Below, piece after piece: positions 27,082 through 37,600 of a stretch of DNA of 64,000 nucleotides; positions within the stretch are counted from its first letter, which is position 1; each line of letters opens with the position of its first letter. The notes under the pieces were generated by a model that was not told the origin of the DNA, made no database searches, and was given only the letters and a program-made list of their open reading frames with translations. Source of the stretch: Poriferisodalis sp965262965 (lineage in GTDB: Bacteria > Actinomycetota > Acidimicrobiia > Acidimicrobiales > Poriferisodalaceae); assembly GCF_965262965.1 (NCBI RefSeq), contig NZ_OZ253573.1, positions 2,232,001-2,296,000 of the forward strand. Reading direction: 5' to 3'. The translations under genes and the position numbers were made by a program.

Positions 27082-28398
27082 TCAACGCAGATCTGGCTCG
27101 AGGCGGAACACCGTTCCTGCCGAGCTGAGCACGTACAACTCGCCGTCGGCGTCAGTGCCGAACGACACCAGCGTCTGTCGTGGCACTGAGACGCCGAGAG
27201 ACACACGGCCAAGTCCGCCGTCGGCATCGGCCACGAGTCCCCACAGTTCTGCGGTGCAGTAGTCGCCGAAGACATACGCGCCCGCCAGCGCCCCAATGAG
27301 AGCGCCCCGATACACCTCGCCGCCCGTCACCGAGCAGCCCTCGTCGTGGCCGTAGGTGTAGACGGGAAACACCAGGTCGCCCCGCGTCGCACTGCCTGCG
27401 AACCGGTCGTTGCCCTCGAACAGCGGCCATCCCAGGTTGGCACCCGGCGACCAGCCGTCGGCGGCCCGAAGCGCCCCGATTTCCTCGATGGCGTTCTGGC
27501 CGACGTCGCCGATCCACAGGTCGCCAGTTGTCGAGTCGAATGAGAACCGCCACGGGTTGCGGGCGCCGTACGCCCACACCTCGGGCGCGCCGCCGCCCGA
27601 TGCGAACGGGTTGCCTGCGGGAATGGCGTAGCCGCGGCCCGACGGCGGCATCGGGTCGATGCGCACGATGGTGCCCAGCAGCGTAAAGGGGTCCTGACCA
27701 TTGCCGAAGAGGTCGTCTGCGGCGCCGCCGTCCCCGAATCCCGCCCACAGCAGCCCGTCGGGTCCGATTGCCACATGGCCGCCGTTGTGGTTGCACGCCG
27801 GCTGGTCGACACGCAGCAGCACCCGCATGCGATCGGTCTCGGGCACCGATCCCTGCATCGGCGCGGCCGCGATGCGGCTGGCGCCGGAGGTGTCGGTGTA
27901 GCTCAGGTACAGCTGCGAGCCGTCGGGCGCGAACGCAAGGCCGAGCAACCCCCGCTCACATCCCCCACTCACCGATTTGCCGATGTCGGCCACCAGCTGC
28001 GGTGCTGCGTCGGAGCCGCCCGGATCCGGTAGCCACACCTGGCCCGAACGCGACGCCACGTAGCGCTGCGCCGTGTCAGGCTTCGCCGCCATTGCGATCG
28101 GGTCATCGATCTCCGCCACCGGCACCAGGCGCAACGATGTGTCGGCGAGCGTTCTCGGTGCAGTTGATTCGTCATCCCCGGCGTCGGTCGGTACGACGGC
28201 GTTCGGCGTGCTCGTGCCGGTGGATCCCGCAGCCGCCATGGTCACACTCGGTTGCGCCCCAGGCTCGACCGTGGCCGCATGGTCGACATCGCCGCCACCG
28301 GCACCGTCAGCGCTCGACGTTGTCGCACGCTCGGTGCTCGCGCTGCACGCCGCGACCAGCACCGCGGCGACAAGTGCCACGGCCCCGAGCTTGCACAT
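27082..28398 (-). CDS. PQQ-dependent sugar dehydrogenase-like lipoprotein (GSDH family)
   Basis: 439-residue six-bladed propeller of the soluble glucose/sorbosone dehydrogenase family. GLLGLAFAPDGSQLYLSYT, a catalytic-type histidine region NHNGGHVAIGPDGLLWAGFGDGG, GTIVRIDP, AYGARNPWRFSFD and DVGQNAIEEI are all typical. A lipoprotein signal (LGAVALVAAVLVAACS) follows the ATG at 28398, so the upstream in-frame start at 28485 is rejected. It is presumably exported, anchored by the lipobox cysteine, and oxidises sugars or related polyols. An acidic linker of about 90 residues separates the anchor from the propeller. Confidence 0.88.
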   Translation of the reverse strand: MCKLGAVALVAAVLVAACSASTERATTSSADGAGGGDVDHAATVEPGAQPSVTMAAAGSTGTSTPNAVVPTDAGDDESTAPRTLADTSLRLVPVAEIDDPIAMAAKPDTAQRYVASRSGQVWLPDPGGSDAAPQLVADIGKSVSGGCERGLLGLAFAPDGSQLYLSYTDTSGASRIAAAPMQGSVPETDRMRVLLRVDQPACNHNGGHVAIGPDGLLWAGFGDGGAADDLFGNGQDPFTLLGTIVRIDPMPPSGRGYAIPAGNPFASGGGAPEVWAYGARNPWRFSFDSTTGDLWIGDVGQNAIEEIGALRAADGWSPGANLGWPLFEGNDRFAGSATRGDLVFPVYTYGHDEGCSVTGGEVYRGALIGALAGAYVFGDYCTAELWGLVADADGGLGRVSLGVSVPRQTLVSFGTDADGELYVLSSAGTVFRLEPDLR

Positions 28399-28518
28399 GC
28401 GGCCGACGGTATCCCGGGCCTCAACGAGCGGCGCAATCCGCAGTCGTCGCCGTCTGCGAATATCTGAGGCGCAGCCGAGAGGCACAGGCCGCGGCGCGAC
28501 GAGATGCCGAGGATTTGC

Positions 28519-29022
28519 ATGAGCACTGCCAGCAGCGCGGCGACCTGGTCAGAGTTCGCATCAGCGAGCCCAGAGCTGGCCGAGCGGGTGCAGAAGCGCT
28601 TTGACAGCCACCGGCATGCCGTGATGGCAACGATCCGCGCCGACGGCTCGCCGCGCATGTCGGGCATGGAGGCCCCGATCCGTGACGGGCATCTGTGGCT
28701 CGGCATGGAGTACGAGTCGACAAAGGCGGGTGATCTGCGGCGCGACCCCCGGTTCGGATTGCACTCCGCACCCGACGACGAGGCAATGACCTGCGGCGAC
28801 GCGCGCATCGAGGGCCACGCCGTGCCGGCTGACAGCGAGCTGGCCACGCTGTTCGCGCGCGGCCACCGCTTCGAGATCGACGACCCCACGCGCATTGCGC
28901 TCTTCACCGCAGAGATCACCCGCGTCGTGCTGGTGCATGTCGCAGAGCACGCACTGTTGGTGGAGTCGTGGTCACCGGCCGGCGGGATGGCAAGTCATCG
29001 CTTGGCGGGAGTATCAGCCTGA
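28519..29022 (+). CDS. Pyridoxamine 5'-phosphate oxidase-fold protein
   Basis: 167-residue flavin- or F420-binding split-barrel protein: AVMATIRADGSPRMSGMEAPIRDGHLWLGMEYESTKAGDLRRDPRFGLHS matches the FMN-binding core of PPOX-like proteins. ATG at 28519 is preferred because GAGGA lies 5-9 bases upstream; the frame is open slightly further left. Its substrate is unknown. It is divergent from the sugar dehydrogenase gene. Confidence 0.82.
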   Translation: MSTASSAATWSEFASASPELAERVQKRFDSHRHAVMATIRADGSPRMSGMEAPIRDGHLWLGMEYESTKAGDLRRDPRFGLHSAPDDEAMTCGDARIEGHAVPADSELATLFARGHRFEIDDPTRIALFTAEITRVVLVHVAEHALLVESWSPAGGMASHRLAGVSA

Positions 29023-29111
29023 GGAAGGTCCCGATCGACGATGCCGCGCCGGTTCTGCCGCGCAAGTCCATCGCAGGCAGCGAAGCGTAGAGTTCGAGCG
29101 AGGAGGGACCG

Positions 29112-29666
29112 ATGGGCGACTGGTGGCAGGCTCTGACCGGCGATCTGCAGATCTTCTACGCGATCGCCTTCATCGCCAGCTTCTTCCTGCTGTTGCAGAT
29201 CGCGCTGCTGGCATTCGGCATCGGAGCTGACGTCGATATCGACGTTGGCGACGAGGACCCGGGCAGCGGGTTCCTGTCTGTGCGGACGTTGACCGCGTTC
29301 TCGTTTGCGTTCGGCTGGACGGGCGTCCTCATGAAGCAGGCAGACCGCTCCACAGCCCTGTCGGTGGGCGTCGCCATCGCCGCCGGCTTCGCAGTGTTCA
29401 TTGCCGTGGGCTTGTTGTGGCGCTCATTCGCGAAGCTCGGCGAGAGCGGCTCGATCGACTACCAGTCCGCCGTGGGCGCACACGGCACCGTCTATCTCAC
29501 GGTTGCCGCGAACCGTGCCAAGCCAGGCAAAGTCGAAGTGATGGTGCAGGGACGACTGCGGGTCATCAACGCCCTCACGGAGTCCAACGAGAGCCTGCCG
29601 GCGCAGACTGCCATCACCGTCGTCGGCGTCGTCGACCCATCGACCGTTCTCGTGGCGCCTCACTAG
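29112..29666 (+). CDS. NfeD-like membrane protein
   Basis: 184 residues. There are two to three N-terminal helices (FYAIAFIASFFLLLQIALLAFGIG, then LTAFSFAFGWTGVLM and VGVAIAAGFAVFIAVGLLW), followed by a C-terminal OB-like beta barrel from about residue 120. A short acidic loop DVDIDVGDEDPG lies after the first helix. GAGGAGGG precedes the ATG. It is followed 45 bp later by a flotillin gene, the classic NfeD-flotillin pair that organises membrane microdomains. Confidence 0.8.
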   Translation: MGDWWQALTGDLQIFYAIAFIASFFLLLQIALLAFGIGADVDIDVGDEDPGSGFLSVRTLTAFSFAFGWTGVLMKQADRSTALSVGVAIAAGFAVFIAVGLLWRSFAKLGESGSIDYQSAVGAHGTVYLTVAANRAKPGKVEVMVQGRLRVINALTESNESLPAQTAITVVGVVDPSTVLVAPH

Positions 29667-29711
29667 CCTGACCTTGCCCACCAAGCCCACCAAGCAGACA
29701 TAGAGGTAGTT

Positions 29712-31148
29712 ATGGCCGTCATCGCACTCGCAGGTGGCCTGTTCGCCATCCTGCTGATCGCCGTGCTGTGGATCTCATCGCGCTTCAAGCGCTGTCCATC
29801 CGACCGGATCCTCGTGATCTATGGACGCGTCGGAGGCGAAGGCGAGTCGGCGAAGTGCCTGCATGGCGGCGGCAGAATGGTGTGGCCAATCCTGCAGGGC
29901 TGGTCCTTTTTGGACCTCACGCCGATTCCCATCGAGATCAAGCTGCAAGGCGCTCTCTCGCAGCAGAACATTCGGGTCAACACGCCAGCCACGTTCACGG
30001 TCGGGATCTCCACCGAGCCAGGCGTCATGCAGAATGCCGCCGAGCGGCTGCTCGGTTTGTCCCTGCTGGAAATCGAGAACCTGGCCCGCGACATCATCTT
30101 CGGTCAGATGCGGGTGGTGATCGCCACCATGCCGATCGAACAGATCAACACCGACCGCGAGCAGCTCATCGTCAACATCACCGAATCGCTCGAGCTCGAA
30201 CTGCGCAAGGTCGGGCTGCGCCTCATCAACGTCAACATCCAGGACATCACCGACGAGTCGGGATACATCGACGCTTTGGGTCGCGAAGCCGCAGCCCGCG
30301 CCATCAGCGAGGCCAAGGTCAAGGTGGCCGAGCAGGAGCGCGACGGCGACATCGGCGCCGCAGAGGCGCAACGCGAGCAGCGCATCCGCGTGGCGCAGGC
30401 CAACGCCACCGCGACCGAAGGCGAGAACGAATCGTACGTTGTGATTGCTCAATCGGCCGGCGAGCGGCGCCAGTTGGAAGCAGAAGCTGAGCGCGCCGCC
30501 AACGCCGCTGAGCGCGTCAGCCAGGCACAGGCCGCACAGGAGTCGTTCACGGCTGAGGCTGAGGCCGAGCGGGTGCGAGCAGAGCGCGACAAGGCCGCAC
30601 AGGACGCCGACATCGTGGTGCCGGCCCAGGTGGAACGCGAGCGGGTGCGCACGCTTGCCGAGGCCGAGGCCGACCGGATCAGGCTGGTGAAGGCCGGTGA
30701 GGCCGACGGTCAGCGGCTGCTCATGGAGGCTGAGGCGATGGGCTTGCTTGCGTTGCTCAGCCGGCGCGCCGAAGGCTTCGGCGCCCTCGTTGCTGCCTGC
30801 GGCGGTGCGGCGCCACAAGCAGCGCTGCTGATGATTGCCGAGCAGCTGCCGAACCTCGTGGCCGAGCAGGTGAAAGCCATCTCGAACTTGAAGATCGACA
30901 AGATCACGGTGTGGGACTCGGGCTCGGGTGGCGACGGGCAAGCCGGCACGACGGCCAACTTCGTGTCTGGCCTGGTGGGTGCGCTGCCGCCGTTGCATGA
31001 GGTGGCGAGCCAGGCAGGCATCAAGCTGCCGCAGTTCCTTGGCGAGTTCGAGGACGAAGGGGCACTGGATCGACTGCGCGAACTGGCCGACCGGCTGCGC
31101 GACAGCTCGGGTGACGGCTCAGGCGACGACGAAGGCAACGGCGACTAG
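29712..31148 (+). CDS. Flotillin-like SPFH protein
   Basis: 478 residues. An N-terminal membrane hairpin or helix (ALAGGLFAILLIAVLWISSRF) is followed by an SPFH/band-7 domain (~residues 30-200: NTPATFTVGISTEPG, AAERLLGL, DIIFGQMRVVIATM). A long Ala/Glu heptad coiled coil follows (residues ~205-345, with repeated AEAERVRAERDKAAQ-type blocks). The C-terminal oligomerisation segment includes LKIDKITVWDSG. Forms membrane-microdomain scaffolds with the NfeD protein encoded 45 bp upstream. AGAGG precedes the ATG. Confidence 0.92.
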   Translation: MAVIALAGGLFAILLIAVLWISSRFKRCPSDRILVIYGRVGGEGESAKCLHGGGRMVWPILQGWSFLDLTPIPIEIKLQGALSQQNIRVNTPATFTVGISTEPGVMQNAAERLLGLSLLEIENLARDIIFGQMRVVIATMPIEQINTDREQLIVNITESLELELRKVGLRLINVNIQDITDESGYIDALGREAAARAISEAKVKVAEQERDGDIGAAEAQREQRIRVAQANATATEGENESYVVIAQSAGERRQLEAEAERAANAAERVSQAQAAQESFTAEAEAERVRAERDKAAQDADIVVPAQVERERVRTLAEAEADRIRLVKAGEADGQRLLMEAEAMGLLALLSRRAEGFGALVAACGGAAPQAALLMIAEQLPNLVAEQVKAISNLKIDKITVWDSGSGGDGQAGTTANFVSGLVGALPPLHEVASQAGIKLPQFLGEFEDEGALDRLRELADRLRDSSGDGSGDDEGNGD

Positions 31149-31167
31149 GCCGAGACATCCAGCGGCC

Positions 31168-31215
31168 CCAGTGTGCGGGCCGCCCAGTGTGCGGGCCGCC
31201 CAGTGTGCGGGCCGC
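31168..31215. repeat. Three 16-bp tandem repeats between convergent genes
   Basis: Three identical units CCAGTGTGCGGGCCGC at 31168, 31184 and 31200, abutting the TerC stop codon at 31216. They fill almost all of the 67-bp gap between the flotillin and TerC stop codons. Each unit is GC-rich and partly self-complementary (GCGGGCCGC), so transcription termination is possible but unproven. Confidence 0.85.
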
Positions 31216-31989
31216 TCAGTGCGCCTGAGCGTCGGCCTCGGGCAGGCGGCGCTCGTGCAGTTCGACTGGCGGCTTGGGTGACTCGCGGTTGCGCTTCATG
31301 CGCAGGTTGAGCGCTTCAACCAAAACGGCGAAGCCCATCGCGAAGTAGATGTAGCCCTTCGGGATGTGGAAGTCGGCGCCCTCGGCTACCAGTGACATGC
31401 CGATGAGCAACAAGAAGCTGAGCGCCAGCATTTTCACGGTCGGGTGACGGCTCACGAACCGCATCACCGGGCCCGACGACCACAGCATGACGCCGACGGC
31501 GATCACGACGGCTGCGATCATCACACCGACACGGTCGGACATGCCGACCGCGGTGATGACCGAGTCGAGGCTGAACACCAGATCGAGCAGCAGGATCTGC
31601 ACAATGACCTTGGCGAACGAGCCGGCAGCGCTCCCGGCGGGACCCTGAGCGTCATCGCCTTCGAGCTTGTGGTGGATCTCGAACGTGGACTTGCCCAGCA
31701 GGAACAGCCCCCCGCCCAGCAGGATCAGGTCGCGCCCCGACAGCTCGTGGCCGAAGACCGAGAACAGCGGTGTCGTGAGCCGCACGATCCACGAGATGCC
31801 CAGCAGCAGCAGCACCCGCATTCCCATCGCCAGCGACAGCCCCACGACGCGAGCCCGGTCGGCCTGTTCGCCATCCAGCCGGCCTGCCAATATCGAGATG
31901 AAGATGACGTTGTCGATGCCGAGGACGATCTCGAGCACCGTCAGCGTCGCCAGCGAGATCCAGACCTCGGGATTCGATATCCACTCCAC
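31216..31989 (-). CDS. TerC-family integral membrane protein
   Basis: 257 residues and about seven helices. The TerC hallmark TVLEIVLGIDNVIFISILAGRL is at the N-terminus, and the second acidic helix QILLLDLVFSLDSVITAVGM is central. TerC-like proteins are implicated in metal (manganese) export and tellurite resistance in other bacteria. ATG start at 31989. Convergent with the flotillin gene; the substrate is inferred from family only. Confidence 0.9.
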   Translation of the reverse strand: MEWISNPEVWISLATLTVLEIVLGIDNVIFISILAGRLDGEQADRARVVGLSLAMGMRVLLLLGISWIVRLTTPLFSVFGHELSGRDLILLGGGLFLLGKSTFEIHHKLEGDDAQGPAGSAAGSFAKVIVQILLLDLVFSLDSVITAVGMSDRVGVMIAAVVIAVGVMLWSSGPVMRFVSRHPTVKMLALSFLLLIGMSLVAEGADFHIPKGYIYFAMGFAVLVEALNLRMKRNRESPKPPVELHERRLPEADAQAH

Positions 31990-32031
31990 GGGCGCCCACG
32001 CTAGAGCGAGGGCGCTACACGCCCGTCGCGC

Positions 32032-33468
32032 TCAGCGTGTGCGCGGCGGATGGCGACGCTGCGGAATTGCCCGGCAATGTCCTCGGTGCCCAGCTTCAAG
32101 CCCGCAGCGCCGGCCAGTCGAGCGGACGCGCAGTGGGCAACGCTCCCACTGCGCCCCGAGATCGACGCTCTCGACGGCGCCCGAGAAGTCGTCGCTGTCA
32201 TTGGTCGGAAGAAACGGAACTCCTGCGATCTGGCCGAGGAGTTGACGTGCGCTGTGCGGATCGCCCATTGTCGAGGACATGACGTCGTACATTTCGAAAA
32301 TGCGGTCGGCGTCGTAGGCACGCAAGCGCGGACCGACGCGGCGGCTCCGTGTAATGCCAGCTTCAGTCAGACGACGAAGCGCGTCTGCGCACCGCCGCGG
32401 CGAAAAACCGGATTCCGACGCGAGGATCTCTGGCGTCAGCGAGGGTTGCGACGCCAGCAGGTTCACTGCAGCCAGAGCCGCAGAGCGCCCGGTGCGCTGC
32501 CCGACACGTTCGCGCCAACGGTCCTGCAGGCGTGAGATGGCAACCGCATAGGAACTCGCCGCGTCGCACGACTGGTTCACAGCAGTACTGACGACCTCGG
32601 CCAGCGGGATCGCGGCTGCTGATCTGCGCACGTCATCGGGCGCTCCGATGTAGCTCTGGTACGCGGCGAGCGACCGCAGGTAAGCACCACGGTTCTGTGA
32701 CAGCGCCAGGCTGACGGGCGGCATGAACCCCTCCGAGGCGCACCGATGCTTCAACGCTGCGTACAAGAGGGCTCGGCCCGCACGGCCGTTGCCGTCGCCG
32801 AACGGATGAATCGTCTCGAATTGAGCGTGCGCCGCCACAGCTTGCATGACCGGCGAATGATTGCCGGTTCGGAGGTAGGCAACCAAGTCTTCCATGAGCG
32901 GTCGGCACTCATCGGGTGGAGGCGGCACGAAGTCGCCATCGAGCGGATGCCAGTCATTGCCCCCGATCCAGTTCTGCGTCGTCTTCAGGGCGCCGCCGAG
33001 TCCCGGATTCGGGGACGAGTTCATCAGCACGCGATGGGCATCGCAGAGCAGCTCGACAGTCAATGCCGCCGGCTGGGCGAGGATGCGCAGAGATTTTGCC
33101 GTTGCTTCGATGTTGCCAATCACCTCGCCGACATGGCCCCGACGACGAGGTGGGGAAGGGGACGCCTCGGCGATCAACGCGTGCACGACCCGCCGAGCTT
33201 GCGGTGTCACTCCCTCGATACGCGACGAGCCGAGCGACTCGGCCCAGAAGAACATGCTGACCGAAGCAGAATCCGGTGCAAGCACTGAGGCCGTCGCAAC
33301 CAGTTGCCGTTCGGCATCTGCGACAAATGCCGCCACGTCGGCTGGCAACAACGGATGCCAGCCAGTCAGGCGGTGAGGGACATAGGCGCGAAAAGTACCC
33401 GGCCGCCGATCGATAGCCCGGGGCGCCGCCGGATTTCCCGGCCACGACTCTGTGCGAAGAAGGCCCAT
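32032..33468 (-). CDS. Fic-domain protein with internal inhibitory motif
   Basis: 478-residue AMP-transferase-type Fic protein. The inhibitory helix motif SSRIEG (residues 81-86) matches S/T-x-x-x-E-G, and the active-site loop HPFGDGNGRAGR is at 221-232. A winged-helix-like segment follows (~residues 340-400: LASESGFSPRRCADALRRLTEAGITRSRR). The C-terminal tail has several cysteines and histidines (VRSTGRRCGLEAGHRGHC), possibly metal-binding. ATG at 33468. The motif places inhibition within the same chain, so this is a self-regulated Fic enzyme rather than a toxin-antitoxin pair. Confidence 0.88.
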   Translation of the reverse strand: MGLLRTESWPGNPAAPRAIDRRPGTFRAYVPHRLTGWHPLLPADVAAFVADAERQLVATASVLAPDSASVSMFFWAESLGSSRIEGVTPQARRVVHALIAEASPSPPRRRGHVGEVIGNIEATAKSLRILAQPAALTVELLCDAHRVLMNSSPNPGLGGALKTTQNWIGGNDWHPLDGDFVPPPPDECRPLMEDLVAYLRTGNHSPVMQAVAAHAQFETIHPFGDGNGRAGRALLYAALKHRCASEGFMPPVSLALSQNRGAYLRSLAAYQSYIGAPDDVRRSAAAIPLAEVVSTAVNQSCDAASSYAVAISRLQDRWRERVGQRTGRSAALAAVNLLASQPSLTPEILASESGFSPRRCADALRRLTEAGITRSRRVGPRLRAYDADRIFEMYDVMSSTMGDPHSARQLLGQIAGVPFLPTNDSDDFSGAVESVDLGAQWERCPLRVRSTGRRCGLEAGHRGHCRAIPQRRHPPRTR

Positions 33469-33605
33469 GACGGCGACTCGCTCCCACTGCCGGACATGCC
33501 GCTTACCGCGCCAGTTCTATACGTATTTGACGCGCAAACGAATTTATCGTGTCATATGCAGCAGGCATGCACCACAACGATTGCGGTCGCCGCGACGCTT
33601 CACTT

Positions 33606-34556
33606 TCATTGCTCGCTCCCATACTCGACAGAAGCTTGGGCGACCCTCCAGGCGTCGAGGCGGCGGCGCACCTCGGTGTCGCCCAGCTCGCCTTCGGTCC
33701 GGCGGAGTTCCAGCAGGAACTTCATGGCCTGACCCACCTCGGGACCAGGGGCGAGGCCGAGGTGGGCCATCACCTCGTCGCCGTCGAGTTCGGGGCGCTC
33801 CGCGGCGACAGTCTGTTCGCGCGCCAGTCGGGCAATGCGCACCTCGAAGCGGTCGAGCGCATCGTGCAGGGCCTGCACCCGTTTCACATTGCGGGATGTG
33901 CAGTCGCTGCGGACCATGTCGTTCAAGTCGCCCAGCAGCAGCCCGGCATCGCGTGCATATCGGCGTACTGCCGCGTCGGTCCAGCCGGTGTCGTAACCCT
34001 TGAAGCGACCCGACAGGAACACGAGTCGTGTCACCTGTTCGGTCATCTGGTCGCTGTAGCCCATCTGCGGCATCCGGCGGCGCGTCATCTTGGCGCCCAC
34101 CGCCTCGTGGTTGCGGAATGTCACACCGCCGTGCGTGATCTCTCGCGTGAGCGGCTTGCCGATGTCGTGGAACAGCGCGGCCAGACGAACCCGCAGTCGC
34201 GGCGGGCTCTGGGCCACCACAGCGATGGTGTGGGCCAGCACGTCCTTGTGGCGGTGGATCGGATCCTGCTCCAGCGCGAGCGCGGGCAGCTCTGGCAGGT
34301 GCTCAACGGCCCAGCCCGACTCCACCAGCTCCCACAGGCCCTCTCGAGGGTCGTCGACGACCAGCACGCTGGAGAGCTCGTCGCAGGGCAGCACGATGTC
34401 GCCGTCGAGCTCCAGCTCGTCGTCGGTCAGCTCGTCGACTTCGTCGCGTTCATCACAAGACGGCGCGCTGTGCGGCGCGCGGTGCGGCGTGGTCATCCCT
34501 CCATGATGCAGTGCCGCACGCAGCCGTCCAACCATGTATTCCGGGACTTTTGCCAC
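33606..34556 (-). CDS. HD-domain protein related to the C-terminal half of CCA-adding enzymes
   Basis: 317-residue cytoplasmic protein. The HD metal-site pattern runs from HRHKDVLAHTIAVV through LAALFHDIGKPLTR to FRNHEAVGAKMTRRRM at about residues 100-165. The following helices (VTRLVFLSGRFKGYDTGWTDAAVRRYARDAG) resemble the body/tail of tRNA nucleotidyltransferase family proteins. The nucleotidyltransferase head domain is absent, so this is an HD-only phosphohydrolase-like protein. The start is uncertain: GTG 34556, or ATG 34496 after an overly close GGAGGG. Divergent from dnaE. Confidence 0.75.
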   Translation of the reverse strand: MAKVPEYMVGRLRAALHHGGMTTPHRAPHSAPSCDERDEVDELTDDELELDGDIVLPCDELSSVLVVDDPREGLWELVESGWAVEHLPELPALALEQDPIHRHKDVLAHTIAVVAQSPPRLRVRLAALFHDIGKPLTREITHGGVTFRNHEAVGAKMTRRRMPQMGYSDQMTEQVTRLVFLSGRFKGYDTGWTDAAVRRYARDAGLLLGDLNDMVRSDCTSRNVKRVQALHDALDRFEVRIARLAREQTVAAERPELDGDEVMAHLGLAPGPEVGQAMKFLLELRRTEGELGDTEVRRRLDAWRVAQASVEYGSEQ

Positions 34557-34651
34557 CTCACCACACGCACGGTTCCGACATGCCGAAGTCGCGCCTGTGA
34601 CGGGTCTATGTTCGACAGACCAACCGCTTTGAACAATCAGCGAGGAGCAGC

Positions 34652-37600
34652 GTGGCAGCGTCGTTCGTTCACCTGCACACCCACACGGAGTATTCGCTGC
34701 TCGACGGGGCAGCGCGAGTGAACGAGGTGGTCGGGGCCGCAGCCGCGGACGGCCAGCCCGCGTTGGGAATCACCGACCACGGGAACATGTACGGCGTCCT
34801 GGACTTCTACCGGGCCTGCAAAGCACACGAGATCACGCCGATCATCGGCACCGAGGCCTACATGGCGCTCGAGAGCCGCCACGAGCGTCCCGGCCGCAAT
34901 CGCGCCAAGAACAGCAAAGTCGACGACTCGGGCGACGACGGCGAGGGCGAAAAGCTCTACTACCACCTGACCCTGCTGGCCGAGAACGACGCCGGCTACC
35001 GGAACCTGCTGAAGCTGGCCAGCACGGCGTTCCTCGAGGGCTACTACTACAAGCCCCGCATGGACTGGGAGATGTTCGCCCAGCACGCCGACGGCCTGAT
35101 CGCCACCACGGGGTGCCTGGGAAGCGTCGTGCAGCAGGCGCTGCTTGCCGGCGACTACGACGAGGCCCGACGGCGGGCAGGCCGGCTGCAGGACATCTTC
35201 GGGCGCGACTCGCTGTACGTCGAGCTGCAGGACCACGGCATCGGCGCGCAGCGCGATTGCAATCCGCAGCTGCTTCAGATCGCGCAAGAACTCGGCGCGC
35301 CGCTGCTCGCCACCAACGACCTGCACTACACCCAGCAGGGCGATGCGCTCGCTCATGACGCGCTGCTGTGCGTGCAGACCGGGGCGTTGCGCAGCGACCC
35401 CGACCGCTTCAAGTTCCACGGCGATCAGCACTATCTGAAGACCTCCGCACAGATGCGGACGCTGTTCGCCGCCCATCCCGACAGCTGCGACAACACACTG
35501 GCCATCGCCGAGCGCGCCGATGTGAACATCGAATTCGGCCGCATGCTGCTGCCGCACTTCGACGTGCCCGCCCCTCACGCCGACGCCGACGCGTATCTCA
35601 AGCACTTGGCGCTCCAAGGGGCGAAGGAGCGCTGGGGCCAGAATCTGCCGGCGTCCACCGCCGAACGGATCGCCTACGAGCTGCGCGTCATCTCCGACAT
35701 GGGCTTCAGCTCGTACTTCCTCATCACCTGGGACCTCATCCGTCATGCCCGCGAGAGCGGCATCCGCGTCGGACCCGGACGCGGCTCGGCCGCGGGGTGC
35801 GCGGTGGCGTACTGCCTGCGCATCACCGATCTCGACCCCATCCACTACGGGCTGCTCTTCGAGCGATTCCTGAACCCGGCTCGCATCTCGATGCCCGACA
35901 TCGACATCGACTTCGACGACCGCTACCGCGACGAGATGATCCACTACGCGGCCCAGAAGTACGGCACCGAGCACGTGGCGCAGATCATCACGTTCTCCAG
36001 GATCAAGGCCCGGGCCGCCGTGCGAGACGCCGCCCGCGTGCTGGGCAAGCCCTACTCGCTGGGCGACCGCATCTCCAAGGCCATGCCACCGCTCATCATG
36101 GGCCGCGACACGCCGCTGGGCGCTTGCCTCGAACGCGACGAGCAGCACTCCGACGGGTACGCCGCAGCAGCCGAGCTGCGCGACATGTACGCGCTGGACG
36201 ACGAGGTGCGCGAGGTCGTCGACGTGGCCCGTGGGCTCGAGGGACTCATCCGTCAGGACTCGGTGCACGCCGCGGCGGTGGTGATCAGCCCCGACCCGCT
36301 CACCGACTACCTGCCCATCCAGCGCAAGCCCGAGACAGGCACCGACCCCGACGATGCACCCATCGTCACCCAGTTCGACATGGGCGGTGTGGAAGACCTC
36401 GGCTTGTTGAAGATGGACTTCCTGGGCCTGCGGACGCTGTCGATCATCGACGAGTGCGTGCGCCTCATCGAGCGACGCACCGGCTCGACGGTCGACATCG
36501 ACACAATGCCGCTCGACGACCCAGCCACGTTCAAGCTGCTGTGCGCCGGGGACACCATGGGCGTGTTCCAGCTGGAATCTGGGCCGGTCCGTTCGCTGCT
36601 GCGTTCGATGCAGCCCAATCAGTTCGAGGACATCTGCGCGCTGGTGGCGCTGTACCGGCCGGGCCCCATGGCCGCCGATATGCACAACAGCTACGCCCAC
36701 CGCAAGAACGGCCGCCAGTCCGCCGATCCGCCGCATCCGGATCTGGCCGAGCTGCTCGACGAGACCTACGGGCTGATGATCTATCAGGAGTCGATGATGC
36801 GGGTCGCCCAGGACATCGCCGGCTACTCCATGGCCGAGGCCGACGACCTGCGCAAGGCGTGCGGCAAGAAGAATCGCGCCCAGATCGCCGAGCACCGCGC
36901 CAAGTTCATCGCCGGCACCGATGCGAAGGGCTACGGCGAGGCGCTGGGAGAGCAGCTGTTCGCGATCATCGAGCCGTTCGCGGACTACGCGTTCAACAAG
37001 AGCCACGCCTTTGCCTACGGGCTGATTGCGTACCAGACGGCGTACTTGAAAGCCAACTACCCCACCGAGTTCCTTGCCGCCGTGCTGACGGGCTCCAAGC
37101 GCAACATCGACAAGGCGGGCGTCTACCTCACCGACTGCCGCCAGCACGGCATCGAGGTGCGCGTGCCCGACATCAACCTCTCCGAGATGGACTTCGCGAC
37201 CGACGGGAATGCGATCCCGTTCGGGCTGTCGGCGGTGCGCAACGTGGGCGAGAAGGTGGCCGAGCCGATCCTCGCCGAGCGCAGCGCCAACGGGCCGTTC
37301 GCCGACTTCTACGACTTCTGCGAGCGGATGCCGCGCGAGGTGCTGAACCGCAGGTTCGTGGAGTCGCTCATCAGGGCCGGGGCATTCGAATCATGCGGCC
37401 ACACCCGCGCCGGGCTGCTCGACGTGTTCGACCGCATCATCGAGGCTGCCTTGCGGCGGCGCACTGAGGCCGAGGCGGGCCTGCAGTCGATGTTCGGCGG
37501 AGCGGACGCCGACAGCGTCGAATTCGACGACCGGATCGACGTCCCCGACATCACCGCCGACGAGCGGACCACGCTGGTGTGGGAGAAAGAGCTGCTTGGG

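Noticed and set aside
27065..27090. Two copies of GGTCAACGCAG read as a possible regulatory repeat
   Set aside because: Only two 11-base copies at a gene end, without symmetry or further copies; could be chance.
33500..33600. AT-rich stretch with TTGACG-like sequence between Fic and HD genes
   Set aside because: A -35-like hexamer is present, but the partner -10 is poor and its direction would not serve a recognised gene.
34637..37147. 836-codon open frame on the minus strand opposite dnaE
   Set aside because: Low-complexity, His/Val/Gln-rich translation with no domain, fully overlapping an intact dnaE. It is a GC-driven shadow frame.
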